DNA of 64,000 nt, taken from contig NZ_AP018920.1 of the NCBI RefSeq assembly GCF_003945385.1, positions 3,658,001 through 3,722,000 of the forward strand. Direction: 5' to 3'. Shown here piece after piece: positions 26,556 to 36,053 of the stretch (the first letter of the stretch is position 1; every line of letters starts with the position of its first letter). The notes below the pieces were generated by a model. That model searched no databases. It saw only the letters and a program-made list of their open reading frames with translations, and was not told where the DNA came from. The position numbers and the translations under genes were made by a program. This DNA is from Pseudonocardia autotrophica. GTDB lineage: Bacteria > Actinomycetota > Actinomycetes > Mycobacteriales > Pseudonocardiaceae.

Positions 26556-27893
26556 TTGTCTGGAGATCCCTCGGCATCCGGCGCCCGGGTACCGGGTACC
26601 GGCAACGCGGCGCGCCGCCGGCCGTTCCGGCAGCTGCCACTGCGAGTACGCCTGCTGCTGATCGCGGTCGAGGTCACCGCCGTACTGCTGGTGGCCGCAG
26701 AGCTGCTGCGGCACGGCCCGGAACTGCTCGAACCGCGGCCGTGGATCGTCAGCGGGGCGCTACTCGTCGCGGCGGCGTTGCATGCCGAGCTCTCGCTCGG
26801 GGCCGAACGGATGCGTCGCCGAATAGCCGATACCCGCTACATCGACCTGAGTTCGGTGTGGACTTTCGCGGCCGCCCTGCTGCTGCCCGCCGTGCCGGCG
26901 GTCGCCACCGTGGTGGCCGTCTACCTGCACCTGTTCCTCCGGGTGTTCCGCCCGGCCGGGACGCCACTGCACCGGCAGCTCTACTCGACCTCCACCGTCG
27001 TGCTCGCCGTGTACCTGGTCGTGATGCTGCGGGAGTACTCCGGCGTGGGCGGCGACGTCGGTTCGGTCGCCGGCGTCGTCACCCTGCTGTGCTGTCTGCT
27101 GGTCTACACGCTGACGAACACCCTGCTGGTGGTCGCCGTGATCCGGTTGTCGCAGCCGCGGTCGAGTTTCCTGGCGATCCTGGCCGGCGGCGAGATCGTG
27201 CTGGAGCTGGCGACGCTGAGCCTGGGCGCGCTGGTCGCCGTCGTGATCGTCCCGCACTACTGGCTGCTGGTCGGCCTGCTGGTGCCGTCGCTGCTGCTGC
27301 TCGAGCAGACGACCCTGCTCCGCCAGCTGGAGGACAAGGCGAACACGGACGCCAAGACCGGACTGCTCAACGCCGACGCCTGGCGGTCCCGCGCCACCCG
27401 GTTGCTCACCGCGGCCCGCCGCGACCGGGTTGCCGCCGGCGTGCTCATCCTCGATCTCGACCACTTCAAGGACGTCAACGACCGGTACGGCCACCTGGTC
27501 GGGGACGCCGTGCTGGCCTCGATGGCCGACGTGCTGACCGGCGAGGTCCGTGGCACCGACGTGGTCGGCCGGTTCGGTGGTGAGGAGTTCGTCGTCGCGA
27601 TGGGGACGATGAAGCAGGATCCGGCGGCCGGGGCGACGGCGGTGCGCGAGACGTGTGAGCGGATCCGGCGGCGGGTCGAGTCGATGAGCGTGGAGGTGCC
27701 GTCGCTGCAGGGCGCCGTGCGGATCGACCGGCTCAGCGTGTCGGTGGGGGCCGCCGTGCAGCCCGGTGCGGGAACCGAGCTCGATCGTCTGCTCGCCGCC
27801 GCGGACGAGGCCCTCTACACCGCGAAGCGGGCCGGCCGGAACCAGGTCCGGGTGCGTGACCACGGCGGCGGGCAGGCCGGGCCCGCGCGCTGA
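26556..27893 (+). CDS. Membrane-bound diguanylate cyclase (GGDEF)
   Basis: 445 residues. Seven or eight membrane helices fill residues 28-252, an uncharacterised sensor region resembling MASE-type domains. The GGDEF domain (about 275-435) has the active-site GGEEF and the metal-binding DLDHFKDVNDRYGH. The product-inhibition I-site RGTD sits five residues before GGEEF. It should make cyclic di-GMP from two GTP at the membrane, with feedback inhibition. The TTG start is preceded by AAAGG. The membrane region may sense an unknown ligand. Confidence 0.9.
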   Translation: MSGDPSASGARVPGTGNAARRRPFRQLPLRVRLLLIAVEVTAVLLVAAELLRHGPELLEPRPWIVSGALLVAAALHAELSLGAERMRRRIADTRYIDLSSVWTFAAALLLPAVPAVATVVAVYLHLFLRVFRPAGTPLHRQLYSTSTVVLAVYLVVMLREYSGVGGDVGSVAGVVTLLCCLLVYTLTNTLLVVAVIRLSQPRSSFLAILAGGEIVLELATLSLGALVAVVIVPHYWLLVGLLVPSLLLLEQTTLLRQLEDKANTDAKTGLLNADAWRSRATRLLTAARRDRVAAGVLILDLDHFKDVNDRYGHLVGDAVLASMADVLTGEVRGTDVVGRFGGEEFVVAMGTMKQDPAAGATAVRETCERIRRRVESMSVEVPSLQGAVRIDRLSVSVGAAVQPGAGTELDRLLAAADEALYTAKRAGRNQVRVRDHGGGQAGPAR

Positions 27894-27937
27894 GCGCCAC
27901 GGTGCGAGCGCGGCGGCCGATCCTGTCCACTGACCCG

Positions 27938-28651
27938 ATGCCGACCGATCCCTACGACGTACTGGCCGGTCACTACGTCGAGCACAATCGAACCGGTCCC
28001 TACAACGCGTACTACGAACGGCCGGCCCTGCTGGAGCTGTGCGGCGACCAGTGCGGACGCGACGTCCTCGACCTGGGATGCGGCCCAGGGGTGACCGCCG
28101 CCGCGCTGCTCGGGGCCGGAGCGAGGGTCACGGCGCTCGACCGGAGCGCGGCGATGATCTCGGCCGCGGCCGGGCTGCTCGGCGACCGGGCGACGCTGCT
28201 GCAGCACGACATGAACGATCCGCTGCCGCTGCCCGACGCGGCCGTCGACACCGTCGTCGCCGGGCTGAGCCTGCACTACCTGGCGGACTGGTCCGGTCCG
28301 CTCGCCGAGATCCGGCGGGTGCTGCGCCCCGGTGGCCGGCTGGTCGCGTCGGTGCACCATCCGATGACCGACCGGCGGGTGCCGAGCCTGGCACCGGATG
28401 GGCACGGCGACTACCTCGACAGCTACCCGATCCCGATCCGGTGGTCGGTCGGAGCGGTCTCCGCGTCCGTCCGGTTCTGGCACCATCCGCTGGGCAGGAT
28501 CACCGGCTGGGTGAGCGGCGCCGGGCTGTCGCTCACCGATCTCGTCGAGCCGCGGCCGGTCGAGGAGATGGCCGTCGACCACCCGGGCACGTTCGCGGCG
28601 CTGTCCGCCGAGCCGGCGTTCCTGCTGATCGCCGCTACCGCTCCCGGCTGA
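27938..28651 (+). CDS. Class I SAM-dependent methyltransferase
   Basis: 237 residues from the ATG at 27938; a GTG at 27902 would add 12 residues. The SAM-binding motif I is VLDLGCGPGVTAAALLGAGA, followed by TALDRSAAMI, QHDMNDPLPLPDAAVDTVV and LRPGGRLVASVHHP, the methyltransferase 11 pattern. The substrate is not predictable. It lies close behind the cyclase gene and overlaps the convergent HelD gene by 17 bases at the 3' end. Confidence 0.85.
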   Translation: MPTDPYDVLAGHYVEHNRTGPYNAYYERPALLELCGDQCGRDVLDLGCGPGVTAAALLGAGARVTALDRSAAMISAAAGLLGDRATLLQHDMNDPLPLPDAAVDTVVAGLSLHYLADWSGPLAEIRRVLRPGGRLVASVHHPMTDRRVPSLAPDGHGDYLDSYPIPIRWSVGAVSASVRFWHHPLGRITGWVSGAGLSLTDLVEPRPVEEMAVDHPGTFAALSAEPAFLLIAATAPG

Positions 28652-31016
28652 TCCGCTTCAGCACCGGCGGCAGGTCACCGGAGTGCAGCACGCCGAGCCG
28701 CTGGGTCGCCCGGGTGATCGCCACGTACAGGTCGCTGAGGCCGCGCGGCGACTCGGTGAGCATCTCCTGCGGTTCGACGACGATGACGGCGTCGAACTCC
28801 AGGCCCTTCGACCCGGTCACCGCGAGCACCACGACGGCCGTGTCCAGCTCGTCCGGGTCGGTGTCGGCGTCGACGACCCCGGCGGCGACCAGCGCCGCCC
28901 GGGTCTGCTCCAGCCGTGCGGCCGGGACGAGCACCGCCGTCCGGCCCTCGCCGACCGCGTCCCGCTCGGCGGCGACCCGATCCACCAGCACCCGGTCCCG
29001 CTCGGCGCCGGCGGCCGGGAGCGACGCCGCCCACGGCGGCACCCCGGTCGACCGGACCGACGACGGCGGCTCCAGCGAGGCGTCGATCTCGGTGAGCACG
29101 TCGTCGGCGACGTCGGCGATCTCCGCGGGCGTCCGGTAGTTGACCGTCAGCTGCTCCAGCCGCCAGCGGCGCGCCACGAACGGCGACAGCACGTCGTGCC
29201 ACGATCCGGCACCGCCCCGGTCACCGGTCTGCGCGATGTCCCCGACCAGTGTCATCGAGCGGGCGGGCGCCCGGCGCATCACCATCCGCCAGGCCATCGC
29301 GGACAACTCCTGCGCCTCGTCGATGATCACGTGCCCGTAGGTCCACTCGCGATCCGCGGCGGCCCGCTCGGCGGTCGAGTCGTAGCGCGAGACCTGCATC
29401 CGCTCGGCGAGCCGGTCGGCGTCGATGATGTCGGTGGCGCGCAGCAGCTCCGGGTCGAGATCCTCCTCGAGATCGAGGACGTCCAGCACGCCCTGGGCGT
29501 ATTCGACCTCCTCGCGCAGCGCGGCGGCCTCGGCCGCGGCCTGCGCGGCACCGTCGTCGCCGAGCAGCTCGGCCGCCTCGTCGAGCAGCGCCACGTCGGC
29601 GGCCGACCAGCGCTGCTCGTAGGGCAGCTCGGGATCCGGCGCGTCGCGTTCCAGCAGCACCCGCTCGGCGGCCGGGATCCGGCGGGCCACCGAGTTCAGC
29701 CGCCGTCGGTCGGCGAACAGGTCGGTGAGCAGCTGCTCCGGCGACAGCGTGGGCCACAGCTGCTCCAGCTCGTGCGCCATCGCGGCCGACTCGGTCAGCT
29801 CCTCACGGATGTCCTCGACGTCGAGCCGGTCCAGCAGCTCCGCCCCGACCCGGTGGGCGACCTGCTGGGCGAGCAGCCGCAGCAGCTCCTTGCGGAAGGT
29901 CCGGCGGGCCTCGTTGTGCGGTTTACGGGAGCGCCGGGCGCGCGTTCTGGCCTGGGCGACGGTGTCCCGGTCCAGTACGACCCGCTGCTGCTCGACCACC
30001 AGCTCGATCGGCTTGCGCGGAACCTGCTGGCGGTCCCGCACGGCGGCCGCGACGACGGCGGCCATGTCGGCGCGGCCCTTCAGCTCCGCGGTCGCCGGGT
30101 CCTCCCGGCGGCGGGCGTCCAGCCCGGGATAGAGCTGCGCGACGGTGCCCAGCACCACCGAGGTCTCCCCCAGCGACGGCAGCACCTGCCCGATGTAGCG
30201 CAGGAACGTCGGGTTCGGCCCGACCACGAGCACACCGCGCCGGGCCAGCCGGTCACGGTGGGTGTAGAGCAGGTAGGCGGCGCGGTGCAGCGCCACCGCC
30301 GTCTTACCGGTACCCGGCCCGCCCTGCACGACCAGCACCCCGGACGGCTTGGACCGGATGATCCGGTCCTGCTCACCCTGAATGGTGGCGACGATGTCGC
30401 CCATCCGTCCGGTGCGGGCCTGCGACACCGCGGCCAGCAGCGCGGCCTCGCTGGTCAGCCCGGCCCCGGCGCGGGCCTGCTCCTCCTCGGTCATCTCGGC
30501 GAGGTTGAGCGGCTCGTCGTCGATCGCGACGACGTTGCGCAGCCGGGTCCGCAGGTGCCTGCGCCGGCGCATGCCCTCCGGGTTCGCCGCGGTCGCGGTG
30601 TAGAACGGCCGCGCCGCGGGCGCCCGCCAGTCCATCAGCAGCGGCTCGTACTCGTTCTGCTCGTCGAGCAGCCCGATCCGGCCGACGTAGCGGGTCTCGC
30701 CGTCGTCGGAGTCCAGCCGCCCGAAGGCGAGACCGTGCTCGGCGGCGCGCAGCGCGGCCAGCTTGTCGGCGAGCAGCGCGGCGGCCGCGTCGCGCTGGGT
30801 CAGCGCCTGCGGGGTGCCGACGGTCTCCTCGCGCAGCGTGTCGGCGAGCCGCCGGGTGGTGTCCTTGCGGCGATCCTCGAGCTGCTCGTAGAGCATGCCC
30901 ACATAGGCCTGCTCGTGCAGCAGTTCCGGATCGGGCTCGGGTTCCCGTCCGGTGGCGGACGGGTCGGGAGTGGGTTCGGGCACGGCGCGGGGATCCTCCA
31001 CCGAGGGGACGAGCAC
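28635..31016 (-). CDS. helD: HelD-type RNA polymerase-associated ATPase/helicase
   Basis: 793 residues. The N-terminal coiled arm (about 30-100) is followed by GRIGLLDEQNEYEPLLMDWRAPAARPFYTAT, a landmark of HelD. The split superfamily 1 core has Walker A VQGGPGTGKTAVALHR, Walker B HVIIDEAQELSAM, VGDIAQTGDRGG and the C-terminal TGSKGLEFDAVIVVEP, YVAITRATQRL. HelD enters the polymerase channels and removes stalled polymerase from nucleic acid; actinobacterial class II proteins can also protect against rifampicin. No 19-base rifamycin-associated palindrome is seen upstream. Start GTG at 31016; a nearby ATG is lacking. Confidence 0.88.
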   Translation of the reverse strand: MLVPSVEDPRAVPEPTPDPSATGREPEPDPELLHEQAYVGMLYEQLEDRRKDTTRRLADTLREETVGTPQALTQRDAAAALLADKLAALRAAEHGLAFGRLDSDDGETRYVGRIGLLDEQNEYEPLLMDWRAPAARPFYTATAANPEGMRRRRHLRTRLRNVVAIDDEPLNLAEMTEEEQARAGAGLTSEAALLAAVSQARTGRMGDIVATIQGEQDRIIRSKPSGVLVVQGGPGTGKTAVALHRAAYLLYTHRDRLARRGVLVVGPNPTFLRYIGQVLPSLGETSVVLGTVAQLYPGLDARRREDPATAELKGRADMAAVVAAAVRDRQQVPRKPIELVVEQQRVVLDRDTVAQARTRARRSRKPHNEARRTFRKELLRLLAQQVAHRVGAELLDRLDVEDIREELTESAAMAHELEQLWPTLSPEQLLTDLFADRRRLNSVARRIPAAERVLLERDAPDPELPYEQRWSAADVALLDEAAELLGDDGAAQAAAEAAALREEVEYAQGVLDVLDLEEDLDPELLRATDIIDADRLAERMQVSRYDSTAERAAADREWTYGHVIIDEAQELSAMAWRMVMRRAPARSMTLVGDIAQTGDRGGAGSWHDVLSPFVARRWRLEQLTVNYRTPAEIADVADDVLTEIDASLEPPSSVRSTGVPPWAASLPAAGAERDRVLVDRVAAERDAVGEGRTAVLVPAARLEQTRAALVAAGVVDADTDPDELDTAVVVLAVTGSKGLEFDAVIVVEPQEMLTESPRGLSDLYVAITRATQRLGVLHSGDLPPVLKRISRER

Positions 31017-31093
31017 GGTCGCGCTCGCCCGCCGGTGCGGTCAGTACCGTCGTCGGGCGGCGCGACGTATCAACGTACCAGCGCTGCGTGTTC

Positions 31094-31121
31094 GGCTGCC
31101 CGGCAGTTCGGCCGGGCAGCC
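31094..31121. promoter_or_regulatory. Perfect 11-base inverted repeat between helD and MFS genes
   Basis: GGCTGCCCGGC (31094-31104) / GCCGGGCAGCC (31111-31121) with loop AGTTCG. On the minus strand a TACGTT -10 box (31072-31077) lies 17 bases downstream, so the repeat covers the -35 region of helD. It could be an operator, or a hairpin of an upstream-initiated leader. Confidence 0.4.
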
Positions 31122-31228
31122 CACGGACAGGTGGGCGCGCCGGGCCGCCGTGTGCCACCGCCCGGCCCGGGTGGGCGGCCTCACTCCGGCCGCGCCCGAC
31201 GTGCCGCGGCGGCGCAGCGGCCAGGCCA

Positions 31229-31234
31229 TAGGTT
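31229..31234 (+). promoter_or_regulatory. -10 box of the MFS transporter gene
   Basis: TAGGTT, 6 bases before the ATG at 31241, consistent with a leaderless mRNA. Confidence 0.55.
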
Positions 31235-31240
31235 GATCGC

Positions 31241-32545
31241 ATGATCCTCCGCCGCCGGGACCCCGCCGCCCGGGGACTGCGCGACACCATCCGGGTGCTG
31301 CCGCCCGCGGTCAGGTTGATCCTGGCCTCGATGGTGGTGTTCAACATCGGGTTCTACCTGGTGGTGCCGTTCCTGGCGGTGCACCTGTCGGAGAACCTGG
31401 CGCTGGCCGGATGGGCGGTGGGCCTGGTGCTCGGCCTGCGGACGTTCAGTCAGCAGGGCCTGTTCTTCCTCGGCGGCGGCCTGGCCGACCGGTTCGGCGT
31501 GCGCCGGATGGTGCTGCTCGGGGTCGCGGTGCGGGTGGTCGGGTTCCTGCTGCTCGGGCTGGCCGACGATCTGGCGTCGGTGCTGGTCGCGGTGCTGCTC
31601 GTCGGGGTGGCCGCGGCGCTGTTCGCACCCGCGGTCGAGTCCGCGAACGCCGCCTACGGGCACCGGCTGGAGACCGACGGGGTGTTGCCACGCACCGAGC
31701 TGTTCGCGATCGAGCAGATGTGCAGCCGGCTGGGATCGGTGCTGGGCCCGGCGCTGGGCGCGCTGTTGCTGGCAGTGCCGTTCGGTGTCACGTCGGCGGC
31801 GGCCGCGGGGCTGTTCGCGCTGTTGTGGGTGGCGTTCCTGCGCTGGCTGCCGGCCGACGCGAGCACCGGGACCGGGGCCGGCGGCGAGCAGCGATCCGGC
31901 ACCGTGGCACCGACCCTGCAGGCGGTGTGGGGCACGGTGCTGCGCAACCGCCCGTTCCTGGTGTTCACCGTGCTGTGCGGGGCGCAGCTGGTCGCCTACA
32001 ACCAGCTCTACCTGATGCTGCCCGAGCAGCTGGACCGGGCGGTCGGTGGGCAGGCCGCGCTGGGCTGGTTCTTCACCGGTGCGGCGCTGCTGGTCATCGG
32101 CGGGCAGCGGACGGTGACCGCGGTCGCGGCCCGGCTCGGGCACCGGGTGGCGATCGTCGGCGGGCTGGCGCTGATCGCGGTGTCGTTCCTGGTGCCCCCG
32201 ATGCTGACCGGATCGGCCGTCGTGACGCTGGCCGGGCTGGCCTGCTGGGTGCTGCTGCTGCACCTGGGGCAGATGCTGATGGTGCCGCCGATGCGTGACG
32301 TGATCGCGCGGCTGGCCGGCGAACGCCTGCTCGGTGCGCACTTCGGGATGCTGAACACCCTCGGCGGCGGGCTCACGCTGATCGGGGCACTGGCGGTCGG
32401 CGCGATGTACGACGGCGTCGACGCCGGGATCATGGCCGTCGGCACCCCGTGGTGGGCGCTGGCCGCGACCGTGGCGGTCGCGGCCGGCGCCCTGTGGACG
32501 TGGAGCCGGGGCCGGCCGCTCAGCCCTGCAGCGGCACCTGGCTGA
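31241..32545 (+). CDS. Major facilitator superfamily transporter
   Basis: 434 residues, about 12 membrane helices. The MFS loop 2-3 signature is GGLADRFGVRRMVLLG. The second half begins after the hydrophilic linker at about 207-222 (TGTGAGGEQRSGT). Substrate and direction are unknown. It converges on and overlaps by 26 bases the siderophore-binding lipoprotein gene, which makes siderophore or metal export a possibility but no more. The leaderless start is supported by TAGGTT 6 bases upstream. Confidence 0.85.
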   Translation: MILRRRDPAARGLRDTIRVLPPAVRLILASMVVFNIGFYLVVPFLAVHLSENLALAGWAVGLVLGLRTFSQQGLFFLGGGLADRFGVRRMVLLGVAVRVVGFLLLGLADDLASVLVAVLLVGVAAALFAPAVESANAAYGHRLETDGVLPRTELFAIEQMCSRLGSVLGPALGALLLAVPFGVTSAAAAGLFALLWVAFLRWLPADASTGTGAGGEQRSGTVAPTLQAVWGTVLRNRPFLVFTVLCGAQLVAYNQLYLMLPEQLDRAVGGQAALGWFFTGAALLVIGGQRTVTAVAARLGHRVAIVGGLALIAVSFLVPPMLTGSAVVTLAGLACWVLLLHLGQMLMVPPMRDVIARLAGERLLGAHFGMLNTLGGGLTLIGALAVGAMYDGVDAGIMAVGTPWWALAATVAVAAGALWTWSRGRPLSPAAAPG

Positions 32546-33542
32546 TCCGGGCCAGCAGGTCCTCGACCAGGTAGGGGATGGTCAGCGGATTGGGCATCGA
32601 CACCGCGTCGCTGAGGACCGGGTCCAGGCCGATCAGCCGGGACGCGCGAACGGCGGGCATCGCCTGGAACGTCGGCATCGCGTCCAGCTGCTCCCTGGCG
32701 TTGTCGTAGTTGTCCACGACCAGCAGGTCGGCGTCCAGGGTGGGCAGGTTCTCGGCCGCGATGTCGAGGTAGAAGGTGTCGCCGAAGCGGTCCGCCACCG
32801 CGGGCGCCGGGCGGAACCCGAGCTCGGTGAGCAGCTGTCCGCGTCCGGAGTCCGGGCTGAACACCCGCAGGGTTCCGCCGTCCAGCACCCGGACCAGCGC
32901 GGCCGTGCGCTCGCCGAAGCCGGGATTCTCGGCGCGGGTCCTGGCGAACAGGTCGTCGATCCCGCCGACCTCCGCCGCCGCCCGGTCCGGCAGCCCGACC
33001 GCGGCGCCGATCCGGGTGGTGACCTCCCGCCACGGCAACGACCAGTCGATCTGCCCGGCGGCGTGCAGCACCGTCGGCGCGATCCGGCTCAGCTGCGCGT
33101 AACGGTCGGCGTCGATCGCGTTGTTGACGGCCAGGATGAGATCGGGCTGCGCGGCCACGATCGGCTCCAGGTCGAACCGGGTCGTCGCATCCTGCAGCGC
33201 GACCGGCGCCGCCCCGTCGAGCAGCGGCCGGGCCCACTCCCCGACACCGTCGTCGGTCGAGCCGCTCCAGACCGGCACCAGCACCGGCACCACACCGAGC
33301 GCGAGCAGCACGTCGGCATCGCCGAGGCCGACCGCGGCGACCCGCTGCGGCGGCGAGCTGATCGTCGTCGCACCGTGCTGGTGCTCGATGGTCACCGGCA
33401 TCGCACCCGGCTCGGCTTCCGGTCCCGCCGCCGGGGCCCCATCGGCTCCGGGCCCGCCGTCGGCCGAACACCCGACAGCCCCCGCTGCGAGGCCGACCAG
33501 CGCCAAGGACAGCACCGCACGACGATTGAGCACCGCGTCCAC
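32520..33542 (-). CDS. Iron-siderophore ABC transporter substrate-binding lipoprotein
   Basis: 340 residues. A type II signal peptide (LSLALVGLAAGAVGC) ends at the lipidated Cys25. The mature protein has the periplasmic-binding-protein fold of the FecB/FhuD type (PPQRVAAVGLGDADVLLALGVVPV, LEPIVAAQPDLILAVN, RIAPTVL). It would sit on the outer face of the membrane and capture a ferric siderophore. GGAGG lies 7 bases before the GTG start, and an iron box lies 19 bases upstream. No permease or ATPase gene is adjacent, which is unusual for this family. Confidence 0.88.
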   Translation of the reverse strand: MDAVLNRRAVLSLALVGLAAGAVGCSADGGPGADGAPAAGPEAEPGAMPVTIEHQHGATTISSPPQRVAAVGLGDADVLLALGVVPVLVPVWSGSTDDGVGEWARPLLDGAAPVALQDATTRFDLEPIVAAQPDLILAVNNAIDADRYAQLSRIAPTVLHAAGQIDWSLPWREVTTRIGAAVGLPDRAAAEVGGIDDLFARTRAENPGFGERTAALVRVLDGGTLRVFSPDSGRGQLLTELGFRPAPAVADRFGDTFYLDIAAENLPTLDADLLVVDNYDNAREQLDAMPTFQAMPAVRASRLIGLDPVLSDAVSMPNPLTIPYLVEDLLARISQVPLQG

Positions 33543-33560
33543 CGCACACCTCCATCACGT

Positions 33561-33579
33561 TCAGGTGTGCCTCACCTTA
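33561..33579 (-). promoter_or_regulatory. IdeR/DmdR iron box
   Basis: On the minus strand TAAGGTGAGGCACACCTGA fits the pattern TNAGGTNAGGCNNACCTNA of IdeR/DmdR1 operators at every fixed position. It lies 19 bases upstream of the substrate-binding lipoprotein gene, so iron-loaded IdeR would repress it. Confidence 0.85.
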
Positions 33580-33595
33580 TTGCGGCGGGTGCCCG

Positions 33596-33657
33596 GGCAC
33601 ACCGGGCCGGACCGAAAGATCGGACCGAAGATCGGACACGGCCCGGCCCGGTGTGCC
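33596..33657. terminator. Large hairpin with two nested mini-hairpins
   Basis: Perfect 15-base outer stem GGCACACCGGGCCGG (33596-33610) / CCGGCCCGGTGTGCC (33643-33657). The 32-base loop holds two tandem short hairpins, CCGA-AAGA-TCGG and CCGA-AGA-TCGG. It starts 11 bases after the GH65 stop on the minus strand, a good terminator position, and insulates the iron-regulated gene. Confidence 0.7.
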
Positions 33658-33668
33658 GGCGAGGTGGC

Positions 33669-36053
33669 TCAGGTGCGCTGGCGCGGGGCCCTGCCGTAGG
33701 GCTGCTCGACCGGCTCGACCCACTCGGCGGCCGGCGTCGGCGCGGTCACCGGCGCCTCCCCGTCCAGCGCGATCGGCTCGTCGTGGTGGCGCAGCCGCAT
33801 CGGTGCCCCGTCGAGCAGCTGGTACTCGACGTCCTCGGAAGTGATCGTCACCCGGAGCCTGCGGCCCTGCCACTTCAACCCGAACGAGACCCGGGACAGC
33901 GACGGCGGGAGCACCGGGGCGAACGACAGGCCGTCCGCCTCGCACCGCATCCCGCCGAACCCGAGCACCACCGCCGACCAGGTGCCCGCCATCGACGCGA
34001 TGTGCATGCCGTGGTCGGTGTTGCCCGCCAGGTCCTGCAGGTCCACCAGGGCGGCCTCGGCGAGGTACTGGTGGGCCAGCTCCAGGTGCCCGGTGCGGGC
34101 GGCCATCACCGACTGGGTGCACGCCGACAGCGACGAGTCCCGCACCGTGATCGCCTCGTAGTAGGCGAAGTTGCGGCGCTTCTGCTCCTCGGTGAACGCC
34201 TCCGGGAAGATCTGCATCGCCAGCACGAGATCGGCCTGCTTGATCACCTGCTTGCGGTACAGGTCGAAGTACGGGTAGTTCAGCAGCAGCGGGTAGCAGT
34301 CGGCCGGGGTCTCCTCGAAGTTCCACCGCTGGTGGTCGGTGAAGCCCTCGGACTGCGGGTGCACACCCAGGCGCTCGTCGAACGGGATGAACATCGCGCC
34401 CGCGGCGTCCCGCCAGGACGCGATCTCCTCGGAGTCCACCCCGAGCCGCGACGCCGACCGCGGGTGCTTCGCGGCGACCTCGGCGGCGTAGCGCAGGTTC
34501 TGCTGCGCCATCAGGTTGGTGTAGACGTTGTTGTCCGCGATCGAGGAGTACTCGTCGGGGCCGGTGACGCCGTCGATCCGGAAGTTGCCCGCCGAGTCGT
34601 GGCTGCCCAGTGAGCGCCACAGCCGCGCGGTCGCGACCAGCAGCTCCAGCCCGACCTCCAGCTCGAACTTGGTGTCACCGGTGGCGTGCACGTGCCGCTT
34701 CACCGCGTCGGCGATGTCGGCGTTGATGTGGAACGCCGCGGTGCCCGCCGGCCAGTAGCCGGAGCACTCGTGGCCGCGGATGGTGCGCCACGGGAACGCC
34801 GCGCCCTTGAGCCCGAGGGTCTCGGCGCGTTCGAAGGCCAGCGGCAGGATCGACTTGCGCCAGCGCAGCGCGTCCGCCGCCGCCTCCGGGGCGACGAAGG
34901 ACAGCACCTGCAGGCAGAACGTCTCGGTGTCCCAGAAGGTGTGGCCGTCGTAGCCGTCGGCGGTCAGCCCCTTGGCCGGGATGCAGCGCCGCTCGGCACG
35001 GGCGCCGGCCTGCAGGATGTGGAAGGTCGCCAGCCGCACGGCCTGCTGCAGCTCGGCGTCACCGTCGATCTCGACGTCGGCGGTGGCCCAGAAGTCGTCG
35101 AGGTAGTCGCGCTGCTCGGCGACCAGGCCGTCCCAGCCGGTGTAGCGGGCGGCGGCGATGGCGGCGCGCACCTGGTCGTAGACGGCGGGCAGGCTGCGCC
35201 GCGAGGACCAGCCGTAGGCGAGGTACTTGACCACGCGCAGCGACTGGCCGGGCTGGACCCGGGCGATGACGGTGGTGCGGGCGAGATCCTCGTTGGCGTC
35301 GGTGGACACCTGGATCCCCTCCGGCCCGAACACCTCGTGCTCCATCGCGGCGCCGCAGCGCAGCTCCGACTTGCGGGTGCGGTGCACCAGGGTCGCCCCG
35401 GCGTCACCGGCGCGGGACTGCTCGGGCTCGAGCACGTTGTCCAGGGCGGTGTCCAGGCGCGGGTCGTCGGCGTCGCGGCCGGGCAGCTGCTCGTTGGCGA
35501 CCAGCTCGGACTGCAGCACCAGCAGCGCGCCGTCACCGGCGGCGCCGCTGCCCTCGTTGCCGTTGCTGACCAGCTCGACCTCGTAGGAGATCGCGGCGAC
35601 CGCGCGCTGGGTCAGCGACACCATGCGGGTGGAGCGGACCCGGACCCGGCGCCCGGCCGGGGACTCCCACTCGACCTCGCGGTGCAGCGTGCCGGCCTGC
35701 ATGTCCAGCACCCGCTCGTGCCGGTGCAGGGTGCCGTAGCGCAGGTCGAACGGCTCGTCGTCGACCAGCAGCCGGATCAGCTTGCCGTTGGTGGTGTTGA
35801 TGATCGTCTGCCCGGACTCGGGGTAGCCGTAGCCGCCCTCGGCATAGGGCAGCGGCCGGACCTCGTAGAACGAGTTCAGGTAGGTGCCGGGCAGCACGTG
35901 CGGCTCGCCCTCGTCGAGGTTGCCGCGAAGTCCGATGTGCCCGTTCGAGAGGGCGAACACCGACTCGGTCTGGCCCATCGCGTCCAGGTCGAGTCGCGGC
36001 TCACGCACCACCCACGGCTCGACGGTGAAGGTGGGCAGGTGGTCCGGCTTCAC
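33669..36053 (-). CDS. Glycoside hydrolase family 65 disaccharide phosphorylase
   Basis: 794 residues. The N-terminal beta-sandwich (about 1-270), (alpha/alpha)6 catalytic barrel and C-terminal sheet of GH65 are all present. Landmarks are [13 protein letters not shown], the substrate segment [11 protein letters not shown], the catalytic acid Glu in [11 protein letters not shown], and the phosphate-site region KQADLVLAM. Members phosphorolyse trehalose, maltose or kojibiose to beta-glucose 1-phosphate plus glucose. The downstream-acting beta-phosphoglucomutase is encoded just upstream with a 4-base overlap, which fits that product. The same gene pair exists in mycobacteria (Rv3400-Rv3401). The disaccharide used is not determined. 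Confidence 0.92.
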   Translation of the reverse strand: MKPDHLPTFTVEPWVVREPRLDLDAMGQTESVFALSNGHIGLRGNLDEGEPHVLPGTYLNSFYEVRPLPYAEGGYGYPESGQTIINTTNGKLIRLLVDDEPFDLRYGTLHRHERVLDMQAGTLHREVEWESPAGRRVRVRSTRMVSLTQRAVAAISYEVELVSNGNEGSGAAGDGALLVLQSELVANEQLPGRDADDPRLDTALDNVLEPEQSRAGDAGATLVHRTRKSELRCGAAMEHEVFGPEGIQVSTDANEDLARTTVIARVQPGQSLRVVKYLAYGWSSRRSLPAVYDQVRAAIAAARYTGWDGLVAEQRDYLDDFWATADVEIDGDAELQQAVRLATFHILQAGARAERRCIPAKGLTADGYDGHTFWDTETFCLQVLSFVAPEAAADALRWRKSILPLAFERAETLGLKGAAFPWRTIRGHECSGYWPAGTAAFHINADIADAVKRHVHATGDTKFELEVGLELLVATARLWRSLGSHDSAGNFRIDGVTGPDEYSSIADNNVYTNLMAQQNLRYAAEVAAKHPRSASRLGVDSEEIASWRDAAGAMFIPFDERLGVHPQSEGFTDHQRWNFEETPADCYPLLLNYPYFDLYRKQVIKQADLVLAMQIFPEAFTEEQKRRNFAYYEAITVRDSSLSACTQSVMAARTGHLELAHQYLAEAALVDLQDLAGNTDHGMHIASMAGTWSAVVLGFGGMRCEADGLSFAPVLPPSLSRVSFGLKWQGRRLRVTITSEDVEYQLLDGAPMRLRHHDEPIALDGEAPVTAPTPAAEWVEPVEQPYGRAPRQRT

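Noticed and set aside
31017..31240. Rifamycin-associated element upstream of helD
   Set aside because: No 19-base GGGGCTTGC-type palindrome is present; the inverted repeat found has a different sequence.
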